Notes under the pieces: model-generated
Database searches by the model: none
What the model was told of the DNA's origin: nothing
The model's input: the letters and a program-made list of their open reading frames with translations, nothing else
Shown here: piece by piece, positions 43,868 through 52,293 of the stretch
Layout: each line of letters starts with the position of its first letter
Position numbering within the stretch: position 1 is the stretch's first letter
Translations under genes and position numbers: made by a program
Assembly: GCF_015352975.1 (NCBI RefSeq)
Contig: NZ_JACYIZ010000007.1
Location: 57,330-121,329, forward strand
Direction: 5' to 3'
Source of the DNA: Aestuariimicrobium ganziense
Lineage (GTDB): Bacteria > Actinomycetota > Actinomycetes > Propionibacteriales > Propionibacteriaceae
Length of the DNA: 64,000 nucleotides

Positions 43868-45640
43868 TCAGAATCCGGTGTCGGTCTGCATCGCCTTGAG
43901 CGTGGGCGCATCGAGCTTGTGCTCCCGCTCGAGGGTGAGCAGACCGTTGAGCTCGGTACCGACGTCGGTCAGCTGGGTGTAGCAGTAGCCCTGCCACCGC
44001 CCGGACGAGCGGATCGCCTCGATCAGTTCGACGACGCGCTCCAGCAACTGCTCGGGGGTGTTGACCGAGTGGTAGCCCCAGCCCTCGTCCTCGACCAGCG
44101 AGATGCCTCCGAACTCGGTGAGCAGCCACGGAGCGTCGGCGTGCACGTCTGGTCCGATCACGAACCGCCGGCGGGCGGGGTACTGGCTGTTCGCCTTGTC
44201 GAGGTCGGTGTAGCCCTCGGCGATGGGCTGCGGGTTGCGGTAGTCGTGGATCGTGACGATGTCGCTGGCGACCAGCTCCCAGCCGTCGTTGCCGATCACC
44301 GGACGAGTGCCGTCGAGGGCGTGGGCCAAGTCGTACAGGGTGCGCTGCAGCGACTGCTGGCGGGGATCGGTGAGGTCGTTGGTGCCCCACGACTCGTTCA
44401 TCGGCACCCACGCCACCACGCAGGGATGGCTGCGGTCACGCGCGATCAGCCGCTGCAGGTCGCGGGTCAACTCCCCCACCAGTTCGGGGGTGAAGGCGTA
44501 GCCGGCGGGCAGTTCGTCCCAGACCAGGAAGCCGAGCACGTCGGCGGCGTACAGCCAGCGCGGGTCCTCGATCTTCTGGTGCTTGCGGGCACCGTTGAAG
44601 CCCAGTTCCTTGGCCAGTTCGACGTCGCGGACGAGCGCTGCCGCGTCGGGTGCGGTGAGACCGGTGCGCGCCCAGTAGCCCTGGTCGAGCACGAGCCGCT
44701 GTTCGTAGGGCCGCTTGTTGAGGCAGAGCTTGCCGTCGATCACCTCGATCGAGCGCATGCCGGCATGCGACGAGACGGTGTCGGTGACCTCGCCGTCGCG
44801 CTTGACGACCACCTCGAGTTGGTAGAGGTTCGGATGCTCGGGGGTCCACAGCTTCACCCCGCCGGCGTCGATCATGTCGTCGCCGCGCAGTTCTGCGTGC
44901 TGGCGGGCCAGGCGCAGGGCGAGTCGGGCTCGTCCGTCGAGGTCGACCCGGCCGGCCGACCAGACCAGCTCGGTGCCGTCGAAGCTGGCGGTCACCTCGA
45001 CCACCGACCCAGGGCCGCCGGCGACGACGACCTCGAGGTCGAGCGTGCCGGTGGTGACGTCGGGGGTGACGACCAGGTCGGTGAGGTGGTCGACCGCGAC
45101 CGGCTCGAGCCAGACCGGCTGCCAGATGCCGGTGGTCGGCACGTACCAGATCGAGCGATCACCGCCCAGCCAGTGCTGCTTGCCGACCAGGTGGTCGAGG
45201 TGGCGTGGGTCGTCGAGCACTCGGACGACCAGTTCGTGCTCGCCCTCGGTGAGCAGGCGGGAGACCTCAGCGCGGAACGGGGTGGACCCGCCGACGTGGT
45301 GGGCGACGTGGTCACCGTCGATCCAGACGTCGCAGGAATGGTCGACCGCCCCGAAGTGCAGCCAGACCAGGTCGTCGGCGCCGGCGTCGTCAGGACGGGT
45401 GATCGTGCGGGAGTACCAGACCACGGCGCTGCCGTCGAAGTCGGTGACACCGGACGCCTCGACCTGTGGGGCGAACGGCACGGTGATGTCGACCGCGTCG
45501 TGGTTCCAGTCGCCGCGGTGCCAGCCGTCGCGCAGGCCACGGTCGTCCGGGTCGGTGGCGAAGCGCCAGGTGCCGTCAAGGCTTGTCCAGCGGTCTCGGC
45601 GCAGTCGGGGGCGGGGGTGGGTGATCTCGAGGGTGCTCAC
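43868..45640 (-). CDS. Glycoside hydrolase family 2 enzyme
   Basis: A 590-residue GH2 protein (beta-galactosidase/glucuronidase/mannosidase clan) with no signal peptide. N-terminal sugar-binding domain (SLDGTWRFATDPDDRG, VWLHFGAVDHSCDVWIDG), an immunoglobulin-like middle domain, then the TIM barrel. The acid/base Glu is in VAWVPMNESWG and the nucleophile Glu in WLLTEFGGIS. Substrate unknown. GTG start at 45640 with AAGG 6 nt upstream. It sits between polysaccharide genes but could equally serve sugar catabolism. Confidence 0.92.
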   Translation of the reverse strand: MSTLEITHPRPRLRRDRWTSLDGTWRFATDPDDRGLRDGWHRGDWNHDAVDITVPFAPQVEASGVTDFDGSAVVWYSRTITRPDDAGADDLVWLHFGAVDHSCDVWIDGDHVAHHVGGSTPFRAEVSRLLTEGEHELVVRVLDDPRHLDHLVGKQHWLGGDRSIWYVPTTGIWQPVWLEPVAVDHLTDLVVTPDVTTGTLDLEVVVAGGPGSVVEVTASFDGTELVWSAGRVDLDGRARLALRLARQHAELRGDDMIDAGGVKLWTPEHPNLYQLEVVVKRDGEVTDTVSSHAGMRSIEVIDGKLCLNKRPYEQRLVLDQGYWARTGLTAPDAAALVRDVELAKELGFNGARKHQKIEDPRWLYAADVLGFLVWDELPAGYAFTPELVGELTRDLQRLIARDRSHPCVVAWVPMNESWGTNDLTDPRQQSLQRTLYDLAHALDGTRPVIGNDGWELVASDIVTIHDYRNPQPIAEGYTDLDKANSQYPARRRFVIGPDVHADAPWLLTEFGGISLVEDEGWGYHSVNTPEQLLERVVELIEAIRSSGRWQGYCYTQLTDVGTELNGLLTLEREHKLDAPTLKAMQTDTGF

Positions 45641-45676
45641 GGGATGCCTTCCGATGGGTTTGACCTCGCCACGAGC

Positions 45677-46435
45677 CTAGTCGCCGTGCTCGTCTCGCTC
45701 GTGGAGTTGGTCGACCTCGTCGAGTTCGTCCCATTCCTGGGGCTCGTCGGTGTCGTGCCACGGCCACGGCCCTGCCCCCTCCTCAGGCTCGACCTCCGGT
45801 CGGTGCCGTGCGGTCAGTCGCCGCGCGTGTGCCCTGACTCGCTCCCGGAACCGCTCTCGCTTCTCGGCCAACTGGGCCCTGAGTTCCTGCTCTGTCGGGT
45901 GCTGGGCCGCCAGCGGCGGCTGCCCACCGCCGATCAGGTCACACAGCTGTGCCAGCGACAGCACGTCACGACGCCTGCGGCCCACCGACCTCGCCACCGG
46001 CTGGTCCTCGGAACCTCCTCGCCCGAGGGCAATCGCCCACGCCGAGGCTGCCACCACGTCGAGGTGCGCCGGGAACCACCGACCGACTCGGTCACGCACC
46101 GTCTCCGGGCCACCCATCGGCTCGACCGCCACGTCGTCCGCAGCGATGATCGTGGGTCGCAGCCCGGCCAGTTCCAGCAACCGGGTGAACATCGACAGTG
46201 CGGGCTCACGGGTTCCGCTCTCCCACCGACCCACGGTTCCGGGCGCCACCCCGAGCCGGTCAGCAAGTTCGCGCTGACTCACGCGCAGCAGTCGCCTGAC
46301 CCTGCGCACGATGCCCGGTACGTCCAGCCCGACCGCGCCGAGCCCACGGTGGTACTCACTGTGGTACTCACTGTGGTGCTCACTCTGGCGCTCGCTCTGG
46401 TGCCCCCTCTGGTGCTTCATCGTCCTGGTCCCCAT
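45677..46435 (-). CDS. XRE-type regulator with repeat-coded N-terminus
   Basis: A 252-residue protein. After an unusual His/Gln/Ser/Glu-rich start (HHSEYHSEYH), a clear HTH_3 domain follows (VRRLLRVSQRELADRLGVAPGTVGRWESGTREP), then a long Arg-rich helical region and an acidic tail (EEGAGPWPWHD...EWDELDEVDQLHERDE). The N-terminal residues come from a 12-bp tandem repeat. The ATG at 46435 follows AGGAG by 5 nt; a second ATG at 46420 lies within the repeat. Target genes unknown. Confidence 0.8.
   Translation of the reverse strand: MGTRTMKHQRGHQSERQSEHHSEYHSEYHRGLGAVGLDVPGIVRRVRRLLRVSQRELADRLGVAPGTVGRWESGTREPALSMFTRLLELAGLRPTIIAADDVAVEPMGGPETVRDRVGRWFPAHLDVVAASAWAIALGRGGSEDQPVARSVGRRRRDVLSLAQLCDLIGGGQPPLAAQHPTEQELRAQLAEKRERFRERVRAHARRLTARHRPEVEPEEGAGPWPWHDTDEPQEWDELDEVDQLHERDEHGD
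46350..46421. repeat. 12-bp tandem repeat in the regulator's 5' coding end
   Basis: Six 12-bp units in register (tggtactcactg twice, then increasingly degenerate tggtgctcactc, tggcgctcgctc, tggtgccccctc, tggtgcttcatc). On the coding strand each unit gives four residues of the type x-H/Q-S-E. The length is a multiple of three, so copy-number change would lengthen or shorten the protein without frameshift. Confidence 0.85.
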
Positions 46436-46472
46436 CGCCACTCCTGACCTCCAGCGATGCCGCTCCCGCACA

Positions 46473-46484
46473 GGTTGGCCAACC
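46473..46484. promoter_or_regulatory. 12-bp perfect palindrome upstream of the XRE gene
   Basis: GGTTGGCCAACC, 38-49 nt upstream of the regulator's start. The symmetry and position would suit autoregulation, but a 12-bp palindrome in GC-rich DNA can also be chance. Confidence 0.3.
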
Positions 46485-46546
46485 ACTCGGATCCGGCATC
46501 GCAGCCGATGAGAAGACCCTTGCGTTGCACCCTGACATTTCGGTCC

Positions 46547-46583
46547 GGCCCCTGTGGGAATGTTGTTGGCCCCTGTGGGAATG
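46547..46583. repeat. 16-bp direct repeat, 21-bp spacing
   Basis: ggcccctgtgggaatg occurs at 46547-46562 and again at 46568-46583. The 21-bp offset is two helical turns, so both copies face the same side of the DNA, as paired protein sites often do. It lies in the 244-bp gap between the XRE gene and the oxidoreductase terminator. Confidence 0.6.
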
Positions 46584-46597
46584 GTGTGGTCACGACA

Positions 46598-46632
46598 CTG
46601 GGGAGTGCTTCCGTGGTGGAAGCACTCCCCAG
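46598..46632 (-). terminator. 15-bp perfect hairpin after the sugar-enzyme operon
   Basis: Arms 46598-46612 and 46618-46632 are perfect 15-nt inverted repeats with a GTGGT/ACCAC loop, starting 48 nt past the stop of the Gfo/Idh gene on the minus strand. This is the strongest stem in the region and the likely end of the hexapeptide-transferase / DegT / Gfo-Idh transcript. Confidence 0.7.
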
Positions 46633-46679
46633 GGAACGAGAAGTACCTACGTCTGGGCAGCCCCAGACCGGTGTCGCTC

Positions 46680-47669
46680 TCAGTCGATGGTGACGAACTG
46701 GTTGGTGGCGGCCGACTCGATCATCGCCTCGCACACCTGGACGACCTTGGCGCCCTGCTCGAGGGTGACGATGTCGGCCTCCTTGCCCAACACCGCGTCA
46801 CGGAACTGCTCGTGCTCGGTGCGCAGCGGCTCCGGCTTGGCGATCGCAAAGCGGGTCATGTCGCCCTCGGAGACGCCACGGAACTGGGCGATGTCCTCCC
46901 AGACCGTCGCCACCGTGCCGTTGGCGAAGAAGGTCAGGTCGGCGGTCAGGGTGTCGGCGACGAACATGCCCTTCTCGCCGGTGACGATGGTGAGCCGCTC
47001 CTTGGTCGGGCTGAGCCAGTTGACCAGGTGGTTGCTCATCAGGCCGCCGGTGAGCGTGCAGGTGGCCGAGACCATGTCCTCGAACTCACGTCCGGACTTG
47101 AACATCGAGCGCGCACCGACGACCTCGTAGCGGCGCTGGGTGACCCAAGCAGTGAGGTCGACGTCGTGGCTGGCCAGGTCCTTGATCACACCGACGTCGG
47201 CGATCCGGTTCGGGAAGGGACCCTGCCGACGGGTGGCGATCTGGTACAGGTCACCGAGGTCGCCGGCCTCGAGCCGCTTGCGCAGGCTCTGCAGTGCCGG
47301 GTTGTAGCGCTCGATGTGGCCCACGGCTCCGATGACGCCCTTGTCCTCGAAGGCCTGGGCCAAGTTCTTGGCGGCCTCCGTGGTCTTGGCCAAGGGCTTC
47401 TCGATGAGAGCGTGCACCCCCGCTTCGGCCAGGGCGAGCCCGATCTCCTCGTGGAAGACCGTCGGGGCGGCGACCACGCAGTAGTCGATGCCCTCCTCGA
47501 TCAGCGCCTCGACATTGGGCTTGACCTCGAGTCCGCCGGCGACGCCGAAGGGGTCACCCTTGGCGTCGGCGACCGCGACCAGGTCGACCCCGTCGATGGC
47601 GCGCAGGTTGCGGGCGTGGTTACGGCCCATCGAGCCCAGGCCGATGAGTCCGGCGCGCAGGTCAGCCAT
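46680..47669 (-). CDS. Gfo/Idh/MocA oxidoreductase (WbpB/WlbA-like)
   Basis: A 329-residue NAD-dependent oxidoreductase. N-terminal Rossmann motif AGLIGLGSMGRNHARNL, the catalytic-site EKPLAKTTEAAKNL, then GHIERYNPALQSLRK and a C-terminal substrate domain with DLASHDVDLTAWV. The pattern matches WbpB/WlbA, which oxidise C3 of UDP-GlcNAcA to the 3-keto sugar. Its ATG overlaps the aminotransferase stop by 1 nt, and such C3 oxidation is just what the aminotransferase would need. Confidence 0.9.
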   Translation of the reverse strand: MADLRAGLIGLGSMGRNHARNLRAIDGVDLVAVADAKGDPFGVAGGLEVKPNVEALIEEGIDYCVVAAPTVFHEEIGLALAEAGVHALIEKPLAKTTEAAKNLAQAFEDKGVIGAVGHIERYNPALQSLRKRLEAGDLGDLYQIATRRQGPFPNRIADVGVIKDLASHDVDLTAWVTQRRYEVVGARSMFKSGREFEDMVSATCTLTGGLMSNHLVNWLSPTKERLTIVTGEKGMFVADTLTADLTFFANGTVATVWEDIAQFRGVSEGDMTRFAIAKPEPLRTEHEQFRDAVLGKEADIVTLEQGAKVVQVCEAMIESAATNQFVTID

Positions 47670-48763
47670 CAGGCACCTGCCTTGGCCAAGGCGTTGACCG
47701 CCTCGACGATGCGCTCCAGATCACCCTGCGACACGCTCGGGTGCACCGGCAGCGACAGGCACTCCAGCGCCGCCTTCTCGGTGTTGGGCAACTCGACCGG
47801 CGACTGGAAGGGCTTGAGGCGGTGGTTGGGCACCGGGTAGAACATGCCCGACCCAACGTTGTACTGCTCCTTGAGCGCGGCGGCCAGACCGTCGCGGTCC
47901 TCAGGCACCCGCACCGTGTACTGGTGGTAGACGTGCACCGCGCCCTCGGCGACCGGGGGCGGCGTGACACCCTCGAGGTTGGCCGACATGAACGCGGCGT
48001 TGTCCTGACGGGTCTTGGTCCACGCGGCGACCTTGGTCAACTGCACCCGGCCGATGGCGGCGTGGATGTCGGTCATCCGGTTGTTCAGGCCGACGACCTC
48101 GTTGTGGTACTGCTGCAGCATCCCCTGGTTGCGGTAGAGGCGAATGTTGCGCTCGATCTCGTCGTTCGCGACCGAGACCATGCCACCCTCACCCGAGGTC
48201 ATGTTCTTGGTCGGGTAGAGAGAGAACATGGCGAACTCACCGAAGGCGCCCACCGGGGTGCCGCCGAGCGAGGCACCGTGGGCCTGCGCGGCGTCCTCGA
48301 ACAGCATCAGGCCGTGCTCATCGGCGATCTCGCGCAGGGCGACCATGTTGGCCGGGTGACCGTACAGGTGCACCGGCATGATCGCCTTGGTCTTCTCGGT
48401 GATCGAGGCGCGCACCGACTCGGGGTCGAGGCAGAAGTGGTCGGGCTCGATGTCGGCGAAGACCGGAGTCGCACCGGTCAGCGCGACCGAGTTGGCCGTG
48501 GCGGCGAAGGTGAACGACGGCACGATGACCTCGTCCCCGGCGCCGATGCCGCAGCTGAGCAGGCCGATGTGCAGGCCGGATGTACCGGAGTTGACCGCGA
48601 CGCAGGCTCGCCCCAACCCGAAATGCTCGCTGAACTCCTTCTCGAACGCAGCCACCTCGGGACCCTGCGCGATCATGCCGGACTGCAGCACGCGGTCGAC
48701 GGCGGCCCGCTCCTCCTCACCGATGAGGGGCTTCGCCGGAGGGATGAAGGGCAGATCGGTCAT
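47669..48763 (-). CDS. DegT/DnrJ/EryC1 sugar aminotransferase (WbpE-like)
   Basis: A 364-residue PLP sugar aminotransferase: FIPPAKPLIGEEERAAVDRVLQSGM, VNSGTSGLHIGLL, DEVIVPSFTFAATANSV, LYGHPANM, LFEDAAQAHGA, and the PLP lysine in FSLYPTKNMTSGEGG. It resembles WbpE, which puts an amino group on C3 of UDP-3-keto-GlcNAcA. SD AGGAGA lies 7 nt before the ATG. It sits between the hexapeptide acetyltransferase and the Gfo/Idh oxidoreductase. Confidence 0.93.
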   Translation of the reverse strand: MTDLPFIPPAKPLIGEEERAAVDRVLQSGMIAQGPEVAAFEKEFSEHFGLGRACVAVNSGTSGLHIGLLSCGIGAGDEVIVPSFTFAATANSVALTGATPVFADIEPDHFCLDPESVRASITEKTKAIMPVHLYGHPANMVALREIADEHGLMLFEDAAQAHGASLGGTPVGAFGEFAMFSLYPTKNMTSGEGGMVSVANDEIERNIRLYRNQGMLQQYHNEVVGLNNRMTDIHAAIGRVQLTKVAAWTKTRQDNAAFMSANLEGVTPPPVAEGAVHVYHQYTVRVPEDRDGLAAALKEQYNVGSGMFYPVPNHRLKPFQSPVELPNTEKAALECLSLPVHPSVSQGDLERIVEAVNALAKAGA

Positions 48764-48805
48764 GCGGGGCTCTCCTGTCAGGGATTCGGAGTCTGGGTCG
48801 TGGAT

Positions 48806-49417
48806 TCAGGGGGTGGTGGTGTCGTCGAGCAGGGTCAGCGTCTCGCCGTCCTGGACGAACTGGTCGCCGGTCTTCGGGTCGATCCAGCGGTTGTCGCCGG
48901 CGGGCTCGAGCGGGAAGCCGGAGCGTCCCACCCACTTGATCCGCTTGGCCGGCACGCCGGCCACCAGGGCGTAGTCGGGCACGTCGCGGGTCACCACCGA
49001 ACCGGCGGCCACGGTGGCCCACCGGCCGACGGTCACCGGGGCGACGCAGACGGCGCGGGCACCGATGGCGCAACCATGCTTGAGGGTGACACCGACCGGC
49101 TCCCAGTCGTGGGCGCTCTTGGAGGTGCCGTCGGGGTTGATCGCCCGCGGGAAGGTGTCGTTGGTGAGCACTGCCGCCGGGCCGATGAACACGCCGTCCT
49201 CGAGGTGGGCGGGTTCGTAGACCAGCGCGTAGTTCTGGATCTTGCAGTTGTCGCCGACGTGGACGCCGCTGCCGATGTAGGCACCGCGTCCGACGATGAC
49301 GTTCTTGCCGAGTTCGGCGCCTCCGCGCACCTGGGCCAGGTGCCAGACCGAGGACCCGTCACCAACGGTGACCCCGTCATCAAGGTCGGCGGTGGCTTGG
49401 ATGCGTGCGGTGCTCAC
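48806..49417 (-). CDS. Hexapeptide N-acetyltransferase (WbpD/WlbB-like)
   Basis: A 203-residue left-handed beta-helix acyltransferase; repeats of the [I/V]-G-x4 type run from about residue 15 to 150 ([38 protein letters not shown]). The [19 protein letters not shown] and [13 protein letters not shown] segments are typical of WbpD/WlbB, which acetylate the C3 amine made by WbpE. First gene of the operon; GTG start with GGAGG 4 nt upstream. The C-terminal 50 residues form an added strand domain. Confidence 0.92.
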   Translation of the reverse strand: MSTARIQATADLDDGVTVGDGSSVWHLAQVRGGAELGKNVIVGRGAYIGSGVHVGDNCKIQNYALVYEPAHLEDGVFIGPAAVLTNDTFPRAINPDGTSKSAHDWEPVGVTLKHGCAIGARAVCVAPVTVGRWATVAAGSVVTRDVPDYALVAGVPAKRIKWVGRSGFPLEPAGDNRWIDPKTGDQFVQDGETLTLLDDTTTP

Positions 49418-49487
49418 TGGTCCTCCAAGAAGGTGTGGACGACATCAACCCGGTCGACGACACGGGTGGCCGTCGCTGTGGGCGAGC

Positions 49488-50888
49488 CTATCGCCTCGGC
49501 GTCGTCCTGATCGCCGGGGGGCTCTGAGTGTCGTGCGCTTCAGTCGGCGCCTCGGACGTGGGGATGGGCGACCGGCGTGCCCCAGCGGCCCGCCGCGCCC
49601 AGGTCTGTGGATCTGTGCTCAGGACGGCGAACACCAGCAGCCACCACACCCAGGCAACGGGGAAGTTCTTGAACAGGTAGGTGTCGAAGGCGAAGCCCAC
49701 CAAGCAGGCCACCACGCCCGAGGTGAGGACCACCATGGGCGTCGGTCCGCCCCCGATCCACGTCGCGACCACTGGGTAGAGCACCAGCGAGAGCAGCAGG
49801 ACCCCCACCAGCCCGAGTTCGACCAGGACCCCGAGGTAGAGCGAGTGCCCGTGGTACAGCGTCGGTCCCCAGGGCCCGACGATCCTTGAGGCCCAAGGCA
49901 CGACCTGCCAACCGGACTCGTAGGCGAACCACGGCCAGATCGTCCCCCACCCGAGCCCGAACGCCCAGCGCAGTGGATGGTCATCAAGCGCATGGATGCC
50001 GCCCTGCCATGTCGGTAGCCGGTCACCCGGATTGACCCCGAGTCGTCCGAGCAGGGGCGACGACACCGCCGCTGCGAGCACCGCGACACCTCCGAGGGCA
50101 AAGACCCACCGTGACATCGTCGACAGTCGTGCCGACCAGCCCGTGTGGCGAGCGCGCAGCTTGATCCACAGCAGCACCACGAACACGCCGATCATCACCA
50201 GGGACCCACGAGACCCAGTCAGCAGCAGCATGATCATGTGGACCACGACCAACAGCTGTGAGACCCGCGGGTGGTGGCGCCGGATGGCCCCCGCCAGGGC
50301 GATGCTCATGGCAACCACGAGCATCACCGGGAACACTGCCGCGCCCCCTGCCTGCGTCCACAACCTCGGTCCACCACCCAGCAGGTACGTGCGCCACCAA
50401 CCCAACAGCGACCAGGGCACCATCGCCAGCGAGAACCACCACAGCAGACTGAATCGATGGCGTTGCGGCACGACGATGACGGCGACGAAGGCAGCCCAGA
50501 CCGCCAGGAGGCCGCAGGTGAGCGGCACCAGACTGAGCCGAAGCGGCACCTCGACGATCTGGCGGTCGTCGGCTGGCCCGATCAACACCACTGATGAGCG
50601 GAACTGCGTGGACAGGAACGCGTAGCCGAACAGGGCCGTGGCCGCGCCGACACAGGCCCATGCCCGTCGAGGCACGTCGCGCAGCACGTCGCGAACCGAA
50701 CGCTGCATGAAGAAGGCAGCGGCGACGCTCCACACCATGAGCCCCAGACAGAGCGGAATGAACCCGGTGATGCCCGACTCGTCGACCGGATAGGCCGTGT
50801 TCTGCAGGTTCATCGTGCCCAGCGCCACTGTCACCATCAGGATGTGGGCCCGGACCGCCCAGCTACTCGTGCGCGGGCTGGGTGTCAC
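49488..50888 (-). CDS. O-antigen ligase/polymerase family protein (copy A)
   Basis: A 466-residue membrane protein with about 11 helices and a Wzy_C-type large loop. The loop contains LYHGHSLYLGVLVELGLVG, in which the H-S-L-Y-L motif marks O-antigen ligase and polymerase relatives. FDTYLFKNFPVAWVWWLL near the end resembles copy C at 54.9 kb. GTG at 50888 has TAGGCT 6 nt upstream and no ribosome-binding site, so it is probably leaderless. Likely polymerises or transfers the surface glycan. Confidence 0.85.
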   Translation of the reverse strand: MTPSPRTSSWAVRAHILMVTVALGTMNLQNTAYPVDESGITGFIPLCLGLMVWSVAAAFFMQRSVRDVLRDVPRRAWACVGAATALFGYAFLSTQFRSSVVLIGPADDRQIVEVPLRLSLVPLTCGLLAVWAAFVAVIVVPQRHRFSLLWWFSLAMVPWSLLGWWRTYLLGGGPRLWTQAGGAAVFPVMLVVAMSIALAGAIRRHHPRVSQLLVVVHMIMLLLTGSRGSLVMIGVFVVLLWIKLRARHTGWSARLSTMSRWVFALGGVAVLAAAVSSPLLGRLGVNPGDRLPTWQGGIHALDDHPLRWAFGLGWGTIWPWFAYESGWQVVPWASRIVGPWGPTLYHGHSLYLGVLVELGLVGVLLLSLVLYPVVATWIGGGPTPMVVLTSGVVACLVGFAFDTYLFKNFPVAWVWWLLVFAVLSTDPQTWARRAAGARRSPIPTSEAPTEAHDTQSPPAIRTTPRR

Positions 50889-50955
50889 CCTGAGAGCCTA
50901 TACAACCGCAGCATCAGCCCCGGGTGGTGAGCTCCGGGCCCCACCCGCGAGGGTG

Positions 50956-52293
50956 TCACTGCGTCGTCGCGCGCCCAGTGCGAGCCAAGGTCGCCCGCAG
51001 CAGCCGCCGACTGGTGGGCAGGGTGGCGGCGGTGCCTCGGCCACTCCACGTGGGCAGCGGCTGGATCCGGGCTTCCAACAGGACATGCGCCATGAGTGCC
51101 ATCCCACCCATCTGCACGAAGGCCACCGAGCTGTCCAACCAGGCCGAGTTGGCAAAACTCAGCGGCAGGCAGGTGAGCGTGAGCATGAGCAGCAGCCAGC
51201 GCAGTCGTCGCCACGTCGGATCGGTCCACCGGCGCTCGAGAGCCGGCCACGACAGCACCAGCGCCGCACCGAACAGCGCCAGCCCCATCACCAGAATCAC
51301 CACGCCGTACTGGCTACCGGTCTCGAACAGCCCCGAGTGCGGGTTGGGAGGGCCGCCCAAGGTGTCGTAGGGGGCCTGCCCACTGAGTACCTGGCTCTCG
51401 AACTGGCCCGGGCCCACCCCGAAGCCCAGGGTGTCCCACATCATGTACCAGCCGTTTCGGTACAGGGCTTCGCGCATCGCCACCGATCCACCCGTGGGCT
51501 CGGGTGCTCCCCAAGGCTGGGCCATGACGCCCGGGATCACGTACACGACGGCCAGCATGACCAGCCCAGCACCGGCGGCCGCGAGCCACCTGGCCCACCT
51601 GAACTGGATGAGGAACCCGGCCAGGTACAGCGGTAGAACCAGAATCACCAGTCGCGAACCGGTGAACCAGGCGATCACTGGCGTCGCCACCACCGCCATG
51701 GCGTAGAGCCAGCGCACCCGCGGGGAGTCCACCACCCACCCGACCATGAGCATGCCCATGGCTGCTGCCAGGAACATGGCGAAGAGATTCGGGTTGACCA
51801 TGTACGAGGCGGCATCAGTGGCCACCAGACGGATCCACGGGGCCGAGTCCTCGCGGTAGTTCCACAGGTGACGGCCCGTGCTGATCTCCCACAGCGCCGG
51901 AAGGCTGACAGCGAACCACCCCAGCAGCCAGCCTCGGGTGCTGGTGCGCAACCAGCTCATCGGATCCGACCGCTGCGACGTCGTGTCACGCCCGGCAACA
52001 GACACCGTCGCCACCAAGGTCAACAGGCCGACAGCAACCGAGAGCAGCTCGCGTTGCCCTTCCTCACCGTGCACCCGGAAGATGCCCCAGGCCATCCAGG
52101 CCCCCAGGAAGAGCAGCAACCAGACTGCCACCCTGGGGAGCTCGCCGCGACGCCACACCAGCAGCACGGCGAGGGCCACCAGGCCTGCGACCACCACTCG
52201 CGCCAACGCGAGGGGGCCGATCCTGATCATGGGGCCCACGCTGGCAGCCACCGGCAACAGGAACAGCAGCAGCCTCGCGGCGCGCTCGATCAT
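50956..52293 (-). CDS. O-antigen ligase/polymerase family protein (copy B)
   Basis: A 445-residue membrane protein with about ten helices and a Wzy_C-like loop (GFGVGPGQFESQVLSGQ...PPNPHSGLFETGSQYGVVIL), similar to TuaE/Wzy polymerases. It differs clearly from copies A and C. The ATG overlaps the stop of the upstream glycosyltransferase as ATGA, so the two are co-translated. Candidate Wzy polymerase for the repeat unit. Confidence 0.85.
   Translation of the reverse strand: MIERAARLLLFLLPVAASVGPMIRIGPLALARVVVAGLVALAVLLVWRRGELPRVAVWLLLFLGAWMAWGIFRVHGEEGQRELLSVAVGLLTLVATVSVAGRDTTSQRSDPMSWLRTSTRGWLLGWFAVSLPALWEISTGRHLWNYREDSAPWIRLVATDAASYMVNPNLFAMFLAAAMGMLMVGWVVDSPRVRWLYAMAVVATPVIAWFTGSRLVILVLPLYLAGFLIQFRWARWLAAAGAGLVMLAVVYVIPGVMAQPWGAPEPTGGSVAMREALYRNGWYMMWDTLGFGVGPGQFESQVLSGQAPYDTLGGPPNPHSGLFETGSQYGVVILVMGLALFGAALVLSWPALERRWTDPTWRRLRWLLLMLTLTCLPLSFANSAWLDSSVAFVQMGGMALMAHVLLEARIQPLPTWSGRGTAATLPTSRRLLRATLARTGRATTQ

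Noticed and set aside
43919..46447. A very long open frame on the plus strand (842 codons) opposite the GH2 and XRE genes
   Set aside because: It is antisense to two clear genes with conserved motifs. Long antisense frames are expected in GC-rich DNA, and its product is low-complexity Val/Gly/Asp/Arg sequence without recognisable domains.
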